64,000 nucleotides of DNA, taken from contig JABAQM010000001.1 of assembly GCA_019187105.1 (NCBI GenBank), positions 3,192,734 through 3,256,733 on the forward strand. Direction: 5' to 3'. Position 1 is the first letter of the stretch, and every line of letters begins with the position of its first letter. Under the pieces are notes generated by a model. It was not told the DNA's origin. It searched no databases and saw nothing but the letters and a program-made list of their open reading frames with translations. This stretch comes from Fimbriimonadaceae bacterium. Its GTDB lineage: Bacteria > Armatimonadota > Fimbriimonadia > Fimbriimonadales > Fimbriimonadaceae. Shown piece by piece: positions 1-7,252 of this stretch. The position numbers and the translations under genes are program-made.

Positions 1-2
1 AA

Positions 3-152
3 GCGCTGCAACTATTACGCAGGATGAACGTTCACGCTGGTACCTTGTTCCCTGGACCAATTGGGGCTGCCCGCCTGGGCCTTGACGCAATTCGAATTAA
101 AGAGTACTCCGGCAAACTTCGTTGGTCGGCGCCACCGCCAGGATTCATCTGA
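3..152 (+). CDS. FRG-domain protein, C-terminal fragment (cut by window start)
   Basis: The reading frame is open from base 3 to a TGA at 150-152 and gives 49 C-terminal residues. The stretch MNVHAGTLFPGPIGAARL resembles the end of FRG domains (named for a conserved F-R-G), where a 'MNI..ATLFPGLDG.ARSL' segment closes the fold. The function of FRG proteins is mostly unknown; some occur near phage-defence or toxin genes. The 5' part lies outside the window, so the domain call rests on this segment alone. The next gene starts 20 bp downstream on the same strand and may be co-transcribed. Confidence 0.55.
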   Translation, partial: ALQLLRRMNVHAGTLFPGPIGAARLGLDAIRIKEYSGKLRWSAPPPGFI

Positions 153-171
153 ACCTTACTAAGATGTCTGG

Positions 172-840
172 ATGGCTGGGATCGACCTGGTCCGATCGGG
201 CGGGGTACATGCCACCGGATCAGGAGAACTCACGGCCAACAGTCCGGCAAGCAGTAAGATTGCGATCATGGGATTGATGATCCATTCGCTCGGCGAACTT
301 CCGGCCTCGGCAGCCCGTGGGTTCTTCGTTTACCTGCTGGACTATGGGTGGGATGATCCGCTGTGGAAGGTCGTGATCGAAAACTTCAATAAGATGGCCG
401 AACTGGCTTCTAGCAATGATGCTGTCGTTATAAGGGGCACGGTCGCGGCTCACTTTACTGACGAAGTTCTCTCATGGCATCAAATTAATGGGGAATCGGG
501 TGAAACTGTGCTCCCGGCCCTCATGGTGACAACGCGAAATCCGCATCAATTTAAGCAGGGGAACCGAGAGAGCGATCGGCCGCCTCAGAAAGACAGTATT
601 CTTTTGATCCCCCTCCGTAGGATGTGCAAGTCACCTGTCGAGGTCGTACCGCTAATTGAGCAGCTTTTCAGCGACATAAAAGAAAAGCAGCAACTGAGCA
701 GTTTTCAGGTTGCAAAAGAGCTCCGGGCAGGAATTGGCAAGGCAATAGTCGACAGTCTTATTCTTGAACCCAACTTGGGCGGAGTCGGCGTTAATTTGAT
801 GTCGATCTTGAATTTCTTGCGCGGGCGGCGAGGCAAGTAG
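172..840 (+). CDS. hypothetical protein, no recognised domain
   Basis: This is a 222-residue soluble protein with no signal peptide or membrane segment. I do not recognise the family. The first ~32 residues are low-complexity, and an in-frame ATG at 268 (MGLMIHSLGELPAS) is an equally plausible start. The middle reads as a mixed alpha/beta domain (residues ~45-165). The C-terminus has a hydrophobic GGVGVNLMSILNFL segment and a basic tail. The base composition looks more AT-rich than the housekeeping genes further along, which together with the upstream FRG fragment suggests an accessory segment. No clear Shine-Dalgarno precedes either start. Confidence 0.55.
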   Translation: MAGIDLVRSGGVHATGSGELTANSPASSKIAIMGLMIHSLGELPASAARGFFVYLLDYGWDDPLWKVVIENFNKMAELASSNDAVVIRGTVAAHFTDEVLSWHQINGESGETVLPALMVTTRNPHQFKQGNRESDRPPQKDSILLIPLRRMCKSPVEVVPLIEQLFSDIKEKQQLSSFQVAKELRAGIGKAIVDSLILEPNLGGVGVNLMSILNFLRGRRGK

Positions 841-897
841 GCGTCCAGTGAATCTGGGGGTATAGGCGTGTCCTGCCCGGTCACTAGTCGGTATGAA

Positions 898-1113
898 TCA
901 AGCAAACACGTTCTGGCAGAACCCGCACTGGAGGGTATCTTTCTGCGCACTCTGGATCGCCGACTCGACGAGACTAGCAGCTAGGACAAACCCTATGGAG
1001 CCGAAGTATCCAAGGCCCGTACCCGGCTTGCCTACCACTACAATGTTCGTGGAGCCGCAGGCGGGACAGGATCGTCCGAGACCGGTGGCAACCTGATACC
1101 GAGGATCGTTCAA
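898..1113 (-). CDS. small zinc-ribbon membrane protein
   Basis: This 71-residue protein has two CxxC knuckles, CPAC near residue 16 and CGFC near residue 63, separated by one hydrophobic segment (GLGYFGSIGFVLAASLVES). The four cysteines suggest a zinc ribbon split by a membrane-dipping or amphipathic helix. Such small zinc-ribbon proteins are common in bacterial genomes and are mostly uncharacterised. The gene converges on the 222-residue gene, and no partner gene is evident. The cysteine spacing supports a real gene despite its size. Confidence 0.6.
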   Translation of the reverse strand: MNDPRYQVATGLGRSCPACGSTNIVVVGKPGTGLGYFGSIGFVLAASLVESAIQSAQKDTLQCGFCQNVFA

Positions 1114-1139
1114 AACTGCTGGCGTCTGGCGAGCGCGGC

Positions 1140-1312
1140 GCGGGTGGCCGGGGTTTGGGTGACTGGCGCGAACATCGTGACCTGTTTGTTTCCTCCTCCC
1201 TTCAACTGGGTGGCCCGGGTTCGCAATGCTAACCCGGGCGCGAAGCGCTCTTAATCCACCTCACAACAGCTTGTGACGGGCGGGTGGCCGGGGTTTGGGA
1301 AGCTAACCCCGG
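1140..1312. repeat. REP-like palindromic repeat cluster in a long gene-free stretch
   Basis: No convincing gene lies between 1114 and 1661. A 20-bp sequence at 1140-1159 recurs exactly at 1280-1299 (core GGGTGGCCGGGGTTTGGG). The second copy forms a hairpin with arms CCGGGGTT (1288-1295) and AACCCCGG (1305-1312). A related unit between them has arms GCCCGGGTT (1213-1221) and AACCCGGGC (1231-1239). Variant units with covarying arms look like a REP/BIME-type intergenic repeat family rather than one terminator. Confidence 0.5.
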
Positions 1313-1485
1313 TACCGAAGGCATTCCGGCATCCTGATCCTGTCGCCGAATAGTCGCGCCATTTGGCGGACCCCTCTTCTGGTGACCCGAGGCGCGCTGG
1401 ACCATTTGAGTGGATCAAGTGGGCGTGCCGCAAAAGGCCGAAAGGAGACGTCACGGCGGAAAGAAATCCCTCCGAAACGAAGCCC

Positions 1486-1553
1486 GATCTCTGCGAAGAA
1501 AATTCCTATCTCGGGCCAAGAAAAGTCCATCTCTGCGATGGTCAAAGGAAATT
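1486..1553. repeat. A-rich imperfect tandem repeat upstream of the FN3-like gene
   Basis: Three units of about 21-22 bp each begin with ATCTC and carry a GAAAA.TCC-like core. They start near 1487, 1508 and 1529. The period is two helical turns. Poly-A tracts continue to about 1580. The array lies in the leader or promoter region of the gene starting at 1662 and could be a regulatory array or a remnant of slippage. A frame stays open through it, but its product is a basic low-complexity string, so I do not call it coding. Confidence 0.35.
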
Positions 1554-1661
1554 TTTTGCCCGCGAAAGAAAAAAAGTCGCCAAAGACATCTCAAAACTGG
1601 CGGAAGACCGGGAATAAGTCCCAACAGGAGGGCCAAAAGGGGCCCCTGGAGGATCATTCCT

Positions 1662-2303
1662 ATGAGTTATATCACGGAGAATTTGCAGGATGGCGAATTC
1701 AATTCCGCCCTTGCCAACTTCAATGCCGTCTGCATCGCCAATGCGGCGACGCTGGCGCTGACTCCGAGCGACCTGACCGCGATCGCCGCCGCTGCGACCG
1801 GGTTCAACACGACCTATAACGCCGCCACCGCCGCCAAGGCCTCGGCCAAGAACAGCGTGGAAGCCAAGGACCTCCAGAAGAAGTCCAGCCGGGCGACCGT
1901 CAACAAGTACGCCAAGCTCTTCCGCGCGAACCAGGCGGTGCCCGACAATCTGCTCGACAGCCTGATGCTGCCGCACCACAAGACGCCGGGCACGAAGACC
2001 CCGCCGACCACGCCGCTCGACCTGACCGGCAGCGCCGATGGCAACGGCGTCGTCAGCCTCAAGTGGAAGCGCAACGGCAACATTGCCGGGACCCAGTTCC
2101 TGATCGAAACCCGCATCGATCCGGCCGGGCCGTGGACGATCAGCGGCAGCACCACGCAGGCGAAATTCACCTACCAGGCGACGCCGGGCGTCTACATCGC
2201 CTTCCGCGTCACCGCCGTCCGCCGCGAGCTCAGCTCGCTCCCCAGCTTCCCCTACGCGTTCTGGGAGAACGGCGGCGAGATGGGCTTGCAACTGGCAGCG
2301 TAG
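1662..2303 (+). CDS. fibronectin type III-like protein with helical N-terminal domain
   Basis: This is a 213-residue protein. Residues 1-100 are Ala-rich helices (A.TLALTPSDLTAIAAAATG). A Pro/Thr linker (TPGTKTPPTTPLDL) follows, and then a ~90-residue beta domain with the FN3 pattern (SLKWKRNGN, TQFLIETRIDP, TYQATPG.YIAFRVTAVR). There is no signal peptide. The architecture matches, from memory, a widespread uncharacterised family in Verrucomicrobia, Planctomycetes and relatives. The start at 1662 is chosen because GGAGGA lies 9 bp upstream; the frame stays open to 1410 but the extension is basic low-complexity sequence. A small GGGCC/GGCCC hairpin precedes the Shine-Dalgarno. Confidence 0.7.
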   Translation: MSYITENLQDGEFNSALANFNAVCIANAATLALTPSDLTAIAAAATGFNTTYNAATAAKASAKNSVEAKDLQKKSSRATVNKYAKLFRANQAVPDNLLDSLMLPHHKTPGTKTPPTTPLDLTGSADGNGVVSLKWKRNGNIAGTQFLIETRIDPAGPWTISGSTTQAKFTYQATPGVYIAFRVTAVRRELSSLPSFPYAFWENGGEMGLQLAA

Positions 2304-2319
2304 CGCCGGGATACGGGGT

Positions 2320-2390
2320 ACGGGATACGGGTCTCGGGTCTCGGGTTTCGGGATCCTTGCTTCCAAAAGATCGCGTGTCCCGTATCCCGT
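2320..2390. repeat. inverted repeat with CGGG-rich tandem motif
   Basis: Perfect 12-bp arms ACGGGATACGGG (2320-2331) and CCCGTATCCCGT (2379-2390) enclose a loop. The left flank (2308-2350) repeats CGGGATACGG/CGGGTCTCGG-type units. It lies just after the stop of the FN3-like gene and could act as a terminator-like hairpin, but there is no T-run. It is an intergenic low-complexity palindrome in the same gap as the histidine-kinase fragment. Confidence 0.5.
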
Positions 2391-2406
2391 TAGCCCCTAC
2401 CCCGTT

Positions 2407-2634
2407 CATCTCCGACCCCTCTGGGAAGGGAGAACGAGCCAACGGCAGGGAACTGTTGAGGCGAACGAGGTTGATGACTTATGGCGGACTGAAGTTGAAG
2501 GGCGCTTCTTCCTCACCCATGCCGGTCCCTGTCTTGGTGCTCGTAGCTTCGCGGCTTGGAGTGCGAAACTCTGCGATCAGGTTTTCGAGGTCCGCTACCG
2601 CACAGGGCTTCGTCAAGTGAGCGTCGAAGCCGGC
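2407..2634 (-). pseudogene. duplicated 3' fragment of the hybrid histidine kinase gene (repeat copy 1)
   Basis: About 228 bp is nearly identical, with roughly ten differences and a small indel, to 4553-4783. Read on the minus strand it encodes the last ~50 residues of the kinase receiver domain (LTKPCAVADLENLIAEF, TKTGTGMGEEEA) and continues past the stop into the former 3' flank. It lacks the rest of the receiver and any start, so it is a non-functional fragment. Identity ends at GCCGGC (2634), and the ankyrin gene stop codon follows at once (2638-2640). Confidence 0.85.
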
Positions 2635-2637
2635 CGA

Positions 2638-4500
2638 CTAGCCGCTGATCCGTCTCCACTCACCCTGCTCTAGGTTCAAGTGGTACACGCTCGGGTTATC
2701 GACGTGCTCTTCTTGGCTTCCCCTGAAGCGTATGGCCTTACCCCCTCGCAACTCGATGACCTGGTCGCGAAGGTTGGCACGATGCTCATATATTCTTGGC
2801 ACGAGGTCGCCCGTGGTTACCATTCGTTCGATTGAGTAATCGAGGGTGCTCAGTCGATAAACCGGTATCGATCCCGATCTTTGGTGAACGTATCCTAGGC
2901 CGCCAATGATCCAGATGAAATCCCCCACCAGGGTTGCAGAGTGAAAGTCAGTGGGTTCGAAGACCTCGTAAGGGTAGCCAAAGATCCTTATGGTTCCATC
3001 GGGATGCAAGACCGTTACGTCGTTATAGATGCAGAAGTCAGGGTCATACGAATCCTCGTGTTCGCCCGCGATCAGGATCGATCGTCCATCCGGCATCAGG
3101 GTAACACTTTGGCCGAATCGATCGAAGCACCAAACTTGCGGGGGGCGTGATTGCCAGGAGACGCCACAAGCCATCCTGGCTTCATCGTCGAATCGGTCTC
3201 TTGCGAGATAGGCATTGCATCCCGCATTGATCATAGCCAGCCTAAACGGTTCCGTGATGTCCTCAGGATTTGCCGTGCCTGGACGCTCGTATCGAGCTGC
3301 CATGTACTGCTCAGCAGTAACAGCCAGGAGGGCTGTATCGTTCTCATCGGGCAGCCCGACCAGCTTCCTCCGTGCGTCCCGGTCGATCTTCGCCGGATCA
3401 GCCCCAGCATTAAGGAGGAACAGAATGGTCTCGCGGTCTCTAGCGGCTTCGATGATTCCCGAGATCCCGTCACCAATTGACATGTCGGCTCCCCGATCAA
3501 GCAGGATCTGAACGATCTCCAAGTTGCCGGCTTCCACGGCGCATACGAGTGCGGGCTGATCGTGCTCATCCGTCTCGTTGGCCGAGCATCCCGCATCCAG
3601 CATTCGCAAGACGAGCGTTGCCTTCCCACTCTGGATTGCGCAGTGAAGGCATGATGGGGCTTCAGCAAATTGCTTCCGTATCGAAGCTCCTTTCTCCATC
3701 AGCGCCTTGACCATCGATTCGTCGCCGCGCCTCAGGGCGATATGCAGGCTCTTGTGTTGAACCGCATCGGTCTCGTCGAGATCAGGGTCCTTCGTCAGCT
3801 CGTGCTCGACATCAGCCAGGGAGCCCATGGCAGCGGCCCGTAGGAGCGGACTCCACTGAGCGGGCGCTTCGTCGGCGCCGCCTGCCACCAGTAGCTTCGC
3901 TACTTCGTATCTGCCGTCGCGCAGTGCGCCGACCAGCGGTACCTCGCCGTAACTGGATCTGCCATCAGGCGAGACCCCCTGTTCGAGCAGGTACTCGACC
4001 ACTTCAACTGGATCTTGTGCGGTAAGGATCGCATGGTGCATGGCGGTATAGCCATTGTCGTCCGTGTAGTGGAGATCTGCGCCGTGATTGGCGAACGCTT
4101 CGACGATCTCAAGATTGCCAGATTTCAGGGCCATCGATATCGTCGAGACCGAATAGGACTTCGGAGAAAGGCTGATCGGAGGTAACTCAAGTCCTGTCGA
4201 CTTGAAAACGTCACTAAAGTCGACGCCCCATTCCTCGTCCCCCGGAAACTCCTGAACAAAAACAAAGTTGACATCCGCCCCGGCCTCAAGCAAGGCTCGT
4301 ACGATTTTGGCGCTCGGCTGTGGGCAATCGAGGGCGACATAAAGGGCGGTCTGGTTGTTTCGGTCAAGTTCGTTTATGACGCGCTTACTGTCGGGGAGGT
4401 CTCGCAGTACCCTTGCAAGGGCATCTGCGTCGCCGATCCGCACTAGGTCATGTATAAGCTCCAGAATGCAAGATTGGCATATCGGCTCGTTTGGCAGCAA
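2638..4500 (-). CDS. ankyrin-repeat protein with C-terminal Kelch-like domain
   Basis: The protein is about 620 residues. Residues ~15-400 hold many ankyrin repeats (for example NGYTAMHHAILTAQDP, LLEQGVSPDGRSSYGE, LLDRGADMSIGDG). The last ~200 residues are different: WCFDRFGQSVTLMPDGR, HSATLVGDFIWIIGG and YRLSTLDYSIERM look like Kelch or beta-propeller blades. No signal peptide or membrane segment is seen. The frame opens upstream to 4701, but that extension is Arg-rich and runs back through the duplicated kinase sequence. A TTG at 4500 (MLPNEPICQ) is the most likely start, though its Shine-Dalgarno is poor. The likely role is protein binding; the partner is unknown. The gene lies between the two direct repeats. 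Confidence 0.75.
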   Translation of the reverse strand: MLPNEPICQSCILELIHDLVRIGDADALARVLRDLPDSKRVINELDRNNQTALYVALDCPQPSAKIVRALLEAGADVNFVFVQEFPGDEEWGVDFSDVFKSTGLELPPISLSPKSYSVSTISMALKSGNLEIVEAFANHGADLHYTDDNGYTAMHHAILTAQDPVEVVEYLLEQGVSPDGRSSYGEVPLVGALRDGRYEVAKLLVAGGADEAPAQWSPLLRAAAMGSLADVEHELTKDPDLDETDAVQHKSLHIALRRGDESMVKALMEKGASIRKQFAEAPSCLHCAIQSGKATLVLRMLDAGCSANETDEHDQPALVCAVEAGNLEIVQILLDRGADMSIGDGISGIIEAARDRETILFLLNAGADPAKIDRDARRKLVGLPDENDTALLAVTAEQYMAARYERPGTANPEDITEPFRLAMINAGCNAYLARDRFDDEARMACGVSWQSRPPQVWCFDRFGQSVTLMPDGRSILIAGEHEDSYDPDFCIYNDVTVLHPDGTIRIFGYPYEVFEPTDFHSATLVGDFIWIIGGLGYVHQRSGSIPVYRLSTLDYSIERMVTTGDLVPRIYEHRANLRDQVIELRGGKAIRFRGSQEEHVDNPSVYHLNLEQGEWRRISG

Positions 4501-4501
4501 G

Positions 4502-4522
4502 GTTGCCCGAGAGCGGGGCAAC
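4502..4522 (-). other. hairpin between kinase gene and ankyrin gene
   Basis: Perfect 7-bp arms GTTGCCC (4502-4508) and GGGCAAC (4516-4522) enclose a 7-nt loop, immediately upstream of the proposed TTG start of the ankyrin gene and ~105 bp beyond the kinase stop. There is no U-run, so a leader hairpin is at least as likely as a terminator. Confidence 0.4.
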
Positions 4523-4552
4523 GGTCGTTCGGGTCCGGTGCTCCGTTTTTTT

Positions 4553-4783
4553 CCATCCCGACCCCTCCCCTGGAAAGGGAGAACGAGCCAACGGCAGGGA
4601 ACTGTTGAGGCGAACGAGGTTGATGACTTATGGCGGACTGAAGTTAAACGGCGCCTCTTCCTCACCCATGCCGGTCCCTGTCTTGGTGCTCGTAGCTTCA
4701 CGGTTCGGAGAGCGAAACTCTGCGATCAGGTTTTCGAGGTCCGCTACCGCACAGGGCTTCGTCAGGTGAGCGTCGAAGCCGGC
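4553..4783. repeat. direct repeat copy 2 (3' end of kinase gene plus flank)
   Basis: This is the partner of the fragment at 2407-2634. It spans the C-terminal ~50 codons of the kinase (which stops at 4628-4630) and ~75 bp of downstream flank. Both copies have the same orientation and enclose the ankyrin/Kelch gene, giving the order repeat-cargo-repeat expected from single-crossover integration or unequal recombination. Confidence 0.85.
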
Positions 4784-7015
4784 TTCGAGGGCGGCGGCAA
4801 CATCCTCGTCCTGGCCGTAGCCGGTCAAAGCGATCAGTAGCCCAGCGTAGCCTTCCGGGCCGTACGCTCTGTCGCTACGCAGGCGCCTGGCGACTTCGAG
4901 ACCATCAAGACCGGGAAGGCCGATATCCAGAACCACAAGATCCGGCCGCCAGGAATGGGCGAGGCTCAACCCATCTAGCCCGTTGTGGGCCGACTTCACC
5001 GTGTACCCCTTCTTAACAAGGGCGATCGTGAACATCCTCACGAGGTCGCTGTTGTCGTCGACGATGAGGATTTGAAGGCCTTCGGCTTCTTGCTTTTGCA
5101 CAGGCTCCGGAACTGAGACAACGGCCCGTGGCGCGGACACCAGGGGAAGCTTGACGACGAACTCGCTGCCCGCTGTGGCGTTCGCCGGTGGAGAGTGGGC
5201 CTCGAGGGTGCCGCCATGGAGGACGATCAAGCGCTTGGCGAGGGAGAGGCCGACTCCCAGGCCGCCACGGGAATGATCCAGGGTGCTGTCGGCCTGGGTG
5301 AACAGGTCGAAAATGTGCGGCAGCAGATTCGGAGCGATGCCGATGCCGTTGTCGCGTACGCGTACCTGCACTTCAGCGCGGTCGCCCAGTACCTCGCAGA
5401 AAACTTCGATGCGGCCACCCTCATCGGTGTACTTAACGGCGTTGCTTAAGAGGTTGGTGAAGACCTGCTCCAGCCGGGTCGCGTCGGCATTGACCCAGGC
5501 GGCGCCCTCGGGGCAGAGATCCATCAGGAGTTCATGACGCCGCGCCTCGATCAGCGGTTGGACGGTCTGCACCGCGTTCCGCAGCACCTGGTTGGCGTCG
5601 AGGACCGCCAAGTCGATGCGGATGCGGCCGCTGACCACCCGAGAGACTTCCAGCAAGTCGTTCACCAACCGCGCCAGGTTTGCTACTTGGCGGTGGAGGA
5701 TGTCCAAGGTCTGCCGCTCGACGGCATCATCGCTGTCTTGCAACCGCAAAAGCTCCACCGCGGTTTGGATGGGGGCCAAGGGGTTGCGCAGCTCGTGGCT
5801 CAGCATTGCCAGGAACTCGTCCTTGCGTCGCGACTCGGTTGCGAGTTCCTCCGCCCGCTCGCCGATCTGCTTCTCCATCAAGGATCTCTCGGTGATGTCG
5901 AGGCACGAGCCGATGTAGCCCGCGAATTCGCCTTCCACCGAGTACCGGGGAATGCCATGATCGAGCAGCCAGCGGTATTCGCCATCGTGACGCTTCAGCC
6001 GGTACTCCATCGAGAAGGGCTCCCGGGCGTCGAACGACCTGGAATAGGTCTCGAGACACTGGTCGAAATCCTCCGGGTGGACGTTTTCGGCCCATCCGTT
6101 GCCAAGCTCCTCATCCATGGATCGTCCCACGAAATCAAGCCAGACCTTGTTAAACCAGGTGCACAGTTTGTCGGGGCCGCTCATCCAGATCAGCACGGGA
6201 GCGGCATCGGCCATCGTGCGGAAGCGCTCCTCGCTGGCCCGCAACGCTCCTTCAGCCTGCTTTCGTATGGTGACATCGCGAACCAGCCCGGTGAACATTC
6301 GCTGCGATCCAAGGTTCATCGCACTCACCGCCAAGTCCATGGGGAACTGGGAGCCGTCCTTGCGCCGTCCAACGACCTCGCGACCGATGCCGATGATCTT
6401 GGGGTTGCCGGTGCGCTTGTAGTTGTCCAGATAGGAATCGTGCTCCTGCGCGTAGGGGTCCGGCATCAGCATGGCAACGTTCTGACCCACCAACTCATCT
6501 GCGGTGTAGCCGAAGAGGCGCTCCACGGCGGGATTGGACGACTCGATGATGCCCCGTTCATCGATGGTGATGATGCCGTCGACCACGGTGTCAAAAACTG
6601 CTTGATGCCGGGCGGCAGTGGCCTGAAGCACCTCATCCTGGCGGCTAATGCGTTGCTGGGCGCGGCGCATCTGGTCGGAAACCACCGTGATCGCGAAGCC
6701 GGCTACAAAGTAGGATAATGTGCCCACGAAATACCGCAGATCGGGCTGGTCGATGATGACCGAGCCGCGCGGCTGGACGAAAAAGAAGTCAGCCGCAATC
6801 CAGCTAGCGAACACCGTGCAGACCGTCGCGGGCGTACTGGTCAGCAAGGCGACAACGGCCACGGCGACGAAGTAGGTGACGTACGGCAGGTGGTCGCCCA
6901 GCCACAGGTCGAGCCAGAGCCGCAACCCGGTTGCCACGGTTACAGCGAGAACGACTATTGCGGCATTCCGCACGGGGGCGTCACGGCGCGACGGCTTCTT
7001 CTGCGAGCCAGCCAT
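4628..7015 (-). CDS. membrane-bound hybrid sensor histidine kinase (DUF4118-PAS-PAS-HisKA-HATPase-REC)
   Basis: The protein has 795 residues from the ATG at 7015; a GTG at 7036 would add seven. The N-terminus has a KdpD-like four-helix DUF4118 region (residues ~15-105). Two PAS domains follow (GIITIDERGIIESSNPA; LIWMSGPDKLCTWFNKV), then HisKA with FLAMLSHELRNPLAPIQ (phospho-acceptor His), an HATPase with DNGIGIAPNLLPHIFDLF and GGLGVGLSLAKRL, and a receiver with LILIVDD-type strand 1, VVLDIGLPG (phospho-acceptor Asp) and LTKP. It should autophosphorylate and pass phosphate internally. No cognate output regulator is adjacent. The 3' end has been duplicated downstream. Confidence 0.92.
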   Translation of the reverse strand: MAGSQKKPSRRDAPVRNAAIVVLAVTVATGLRLWLDLWLGDHLPYVTYFVAVAVVALLTSTPATVCTVFASWIAADFFFVQPRGSVIIDQPDLRYFVGTLSYFVAGFAITVVSDQMRRAQQRISRQDEVLQATAARHQAVFDTVVDGIITIDERGIIESSNPAVERLFGYTADELVGQNVAMLMPDPYAQEHDSYLDNYKRTGNPKIIGIGREVVGRRKDGSQFPMDLAVSAMNLGSQRMFTGLVRDVTIRKQAEGALRASEERFRTMADAAPVLIWMSGPDKLCTWFNKVWLDFVGRSMDEELGNGWAENVHPEDFDQCLETYSRSFDAREPFSMEYRLKRHDGEYRWLLDHGIPRYSVEGEFAGYIGSCLDITERSLMEKQIGERAEELATESRRKDEFLAMLSHELRNPLAPIQTAVELLRLQDSDDAVERQTLDILHRQVANLARLVNDLLEVSRVVSGRIRIDLAVLDANQVLRNAVQTVQPLIEARRHELLMDLCPEGAAWVNADATRLEQVFTNLLSNAVKYTDEGGRIEVFCEVLGDRAEVQVRVRDNGIGIAPNLLPHIFDLFTQADSTLDHSRGGLGVGLSLAKRLIVLHGGTLEAHSPPANATAGSEFVVKLPLVSAPRAVVSVPEPVQKQEAEGLQILIVDDNSDLVRMFTIALVKKGYTVKSAHNGLDGLSLAHSWRPDLVVLDIGLPGLDGLEVARRLRSDRAYGPEGYAGLLIALTGYGQDEDVAAALEAGFDAHLTKPCAVADLENLIAEFRSPNREATSTKTGTGMGEEEAPFNFSPP

Positions 7016-7157
7016 GGACGATGAAAATGATAGCACAAGAAATCAAACTTGCTGAAATCAATCTAACGTCAAACTGAACGGGGTGGCCGTTCCCGCCACT
7101 TGCCGCCATTCCGAGCGGGGGGGAAGGCCGAAGAAGAATCTGAAATGCGGCCCAGTT

Positions 7158-7233
7158 TTCCCCCTCACGGTTTGGGGACCAGCTGGCTCCGCTGCTCGCG
7201 GCTATTGGAAGGACACCCGGCGTGAGGGGGGAA
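7158..7233. repeat. long-loop inverted repeat between the kinase and secreted-protein genes
   Basis: Arms TTCCCCCTCACG (7158-7169) and CGTGAGGGGGGAA (7221-7233) pair over 12 bp with a ~51-nt spacer. On the minus strand the far arm is followed by AAAAC, and it lies ~20 bp beyond the stop of the secreted-protein gene, so it may end that transcript. The rest of 7016-7252 shows no gene. Confidence 0.4.
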
Positions 7234-7252
7234 GTCGGTGAGAACGAGGCGC

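Noticed and set aside
1140-1312. CRISPR-like array
   Set aside because: There are only two exact 20-bp copies 140 bp apart, no regular spacers and no cas genes.
1410-1661. N-terminal extension of the FN3-like gene
   Set aside because: It encodes a Lys/Arg-rich string from the A-rich repeats, and the ATG at 1662 has a well-placed GGAGGA.
1542-2366. 274-codon minus-strand open frame opposite the FN3-like gene
   Set aside because: It has Arg/Gly-rich low-complexity content and spans the intergenic hairpin. The plus-strand gene has a strong Shine-Dalgarno and FN3 pattern.
4501-4701. N-terminal extension of the ankyrin gene into repeat copy 2
   Set aside because: The extension is Arg-rich, runs antiparallel-frame through the duplicated kinase sequence and lacks ankyrin pattern.
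5534-6718. 394-codon plus-strand open frame opposite the histidine kinase
   Set aside because: It is antisense to a complete kinase with clear catalytic motifs. Its product has no domain pattern and reflects the third-position G+C bias of the real gene.
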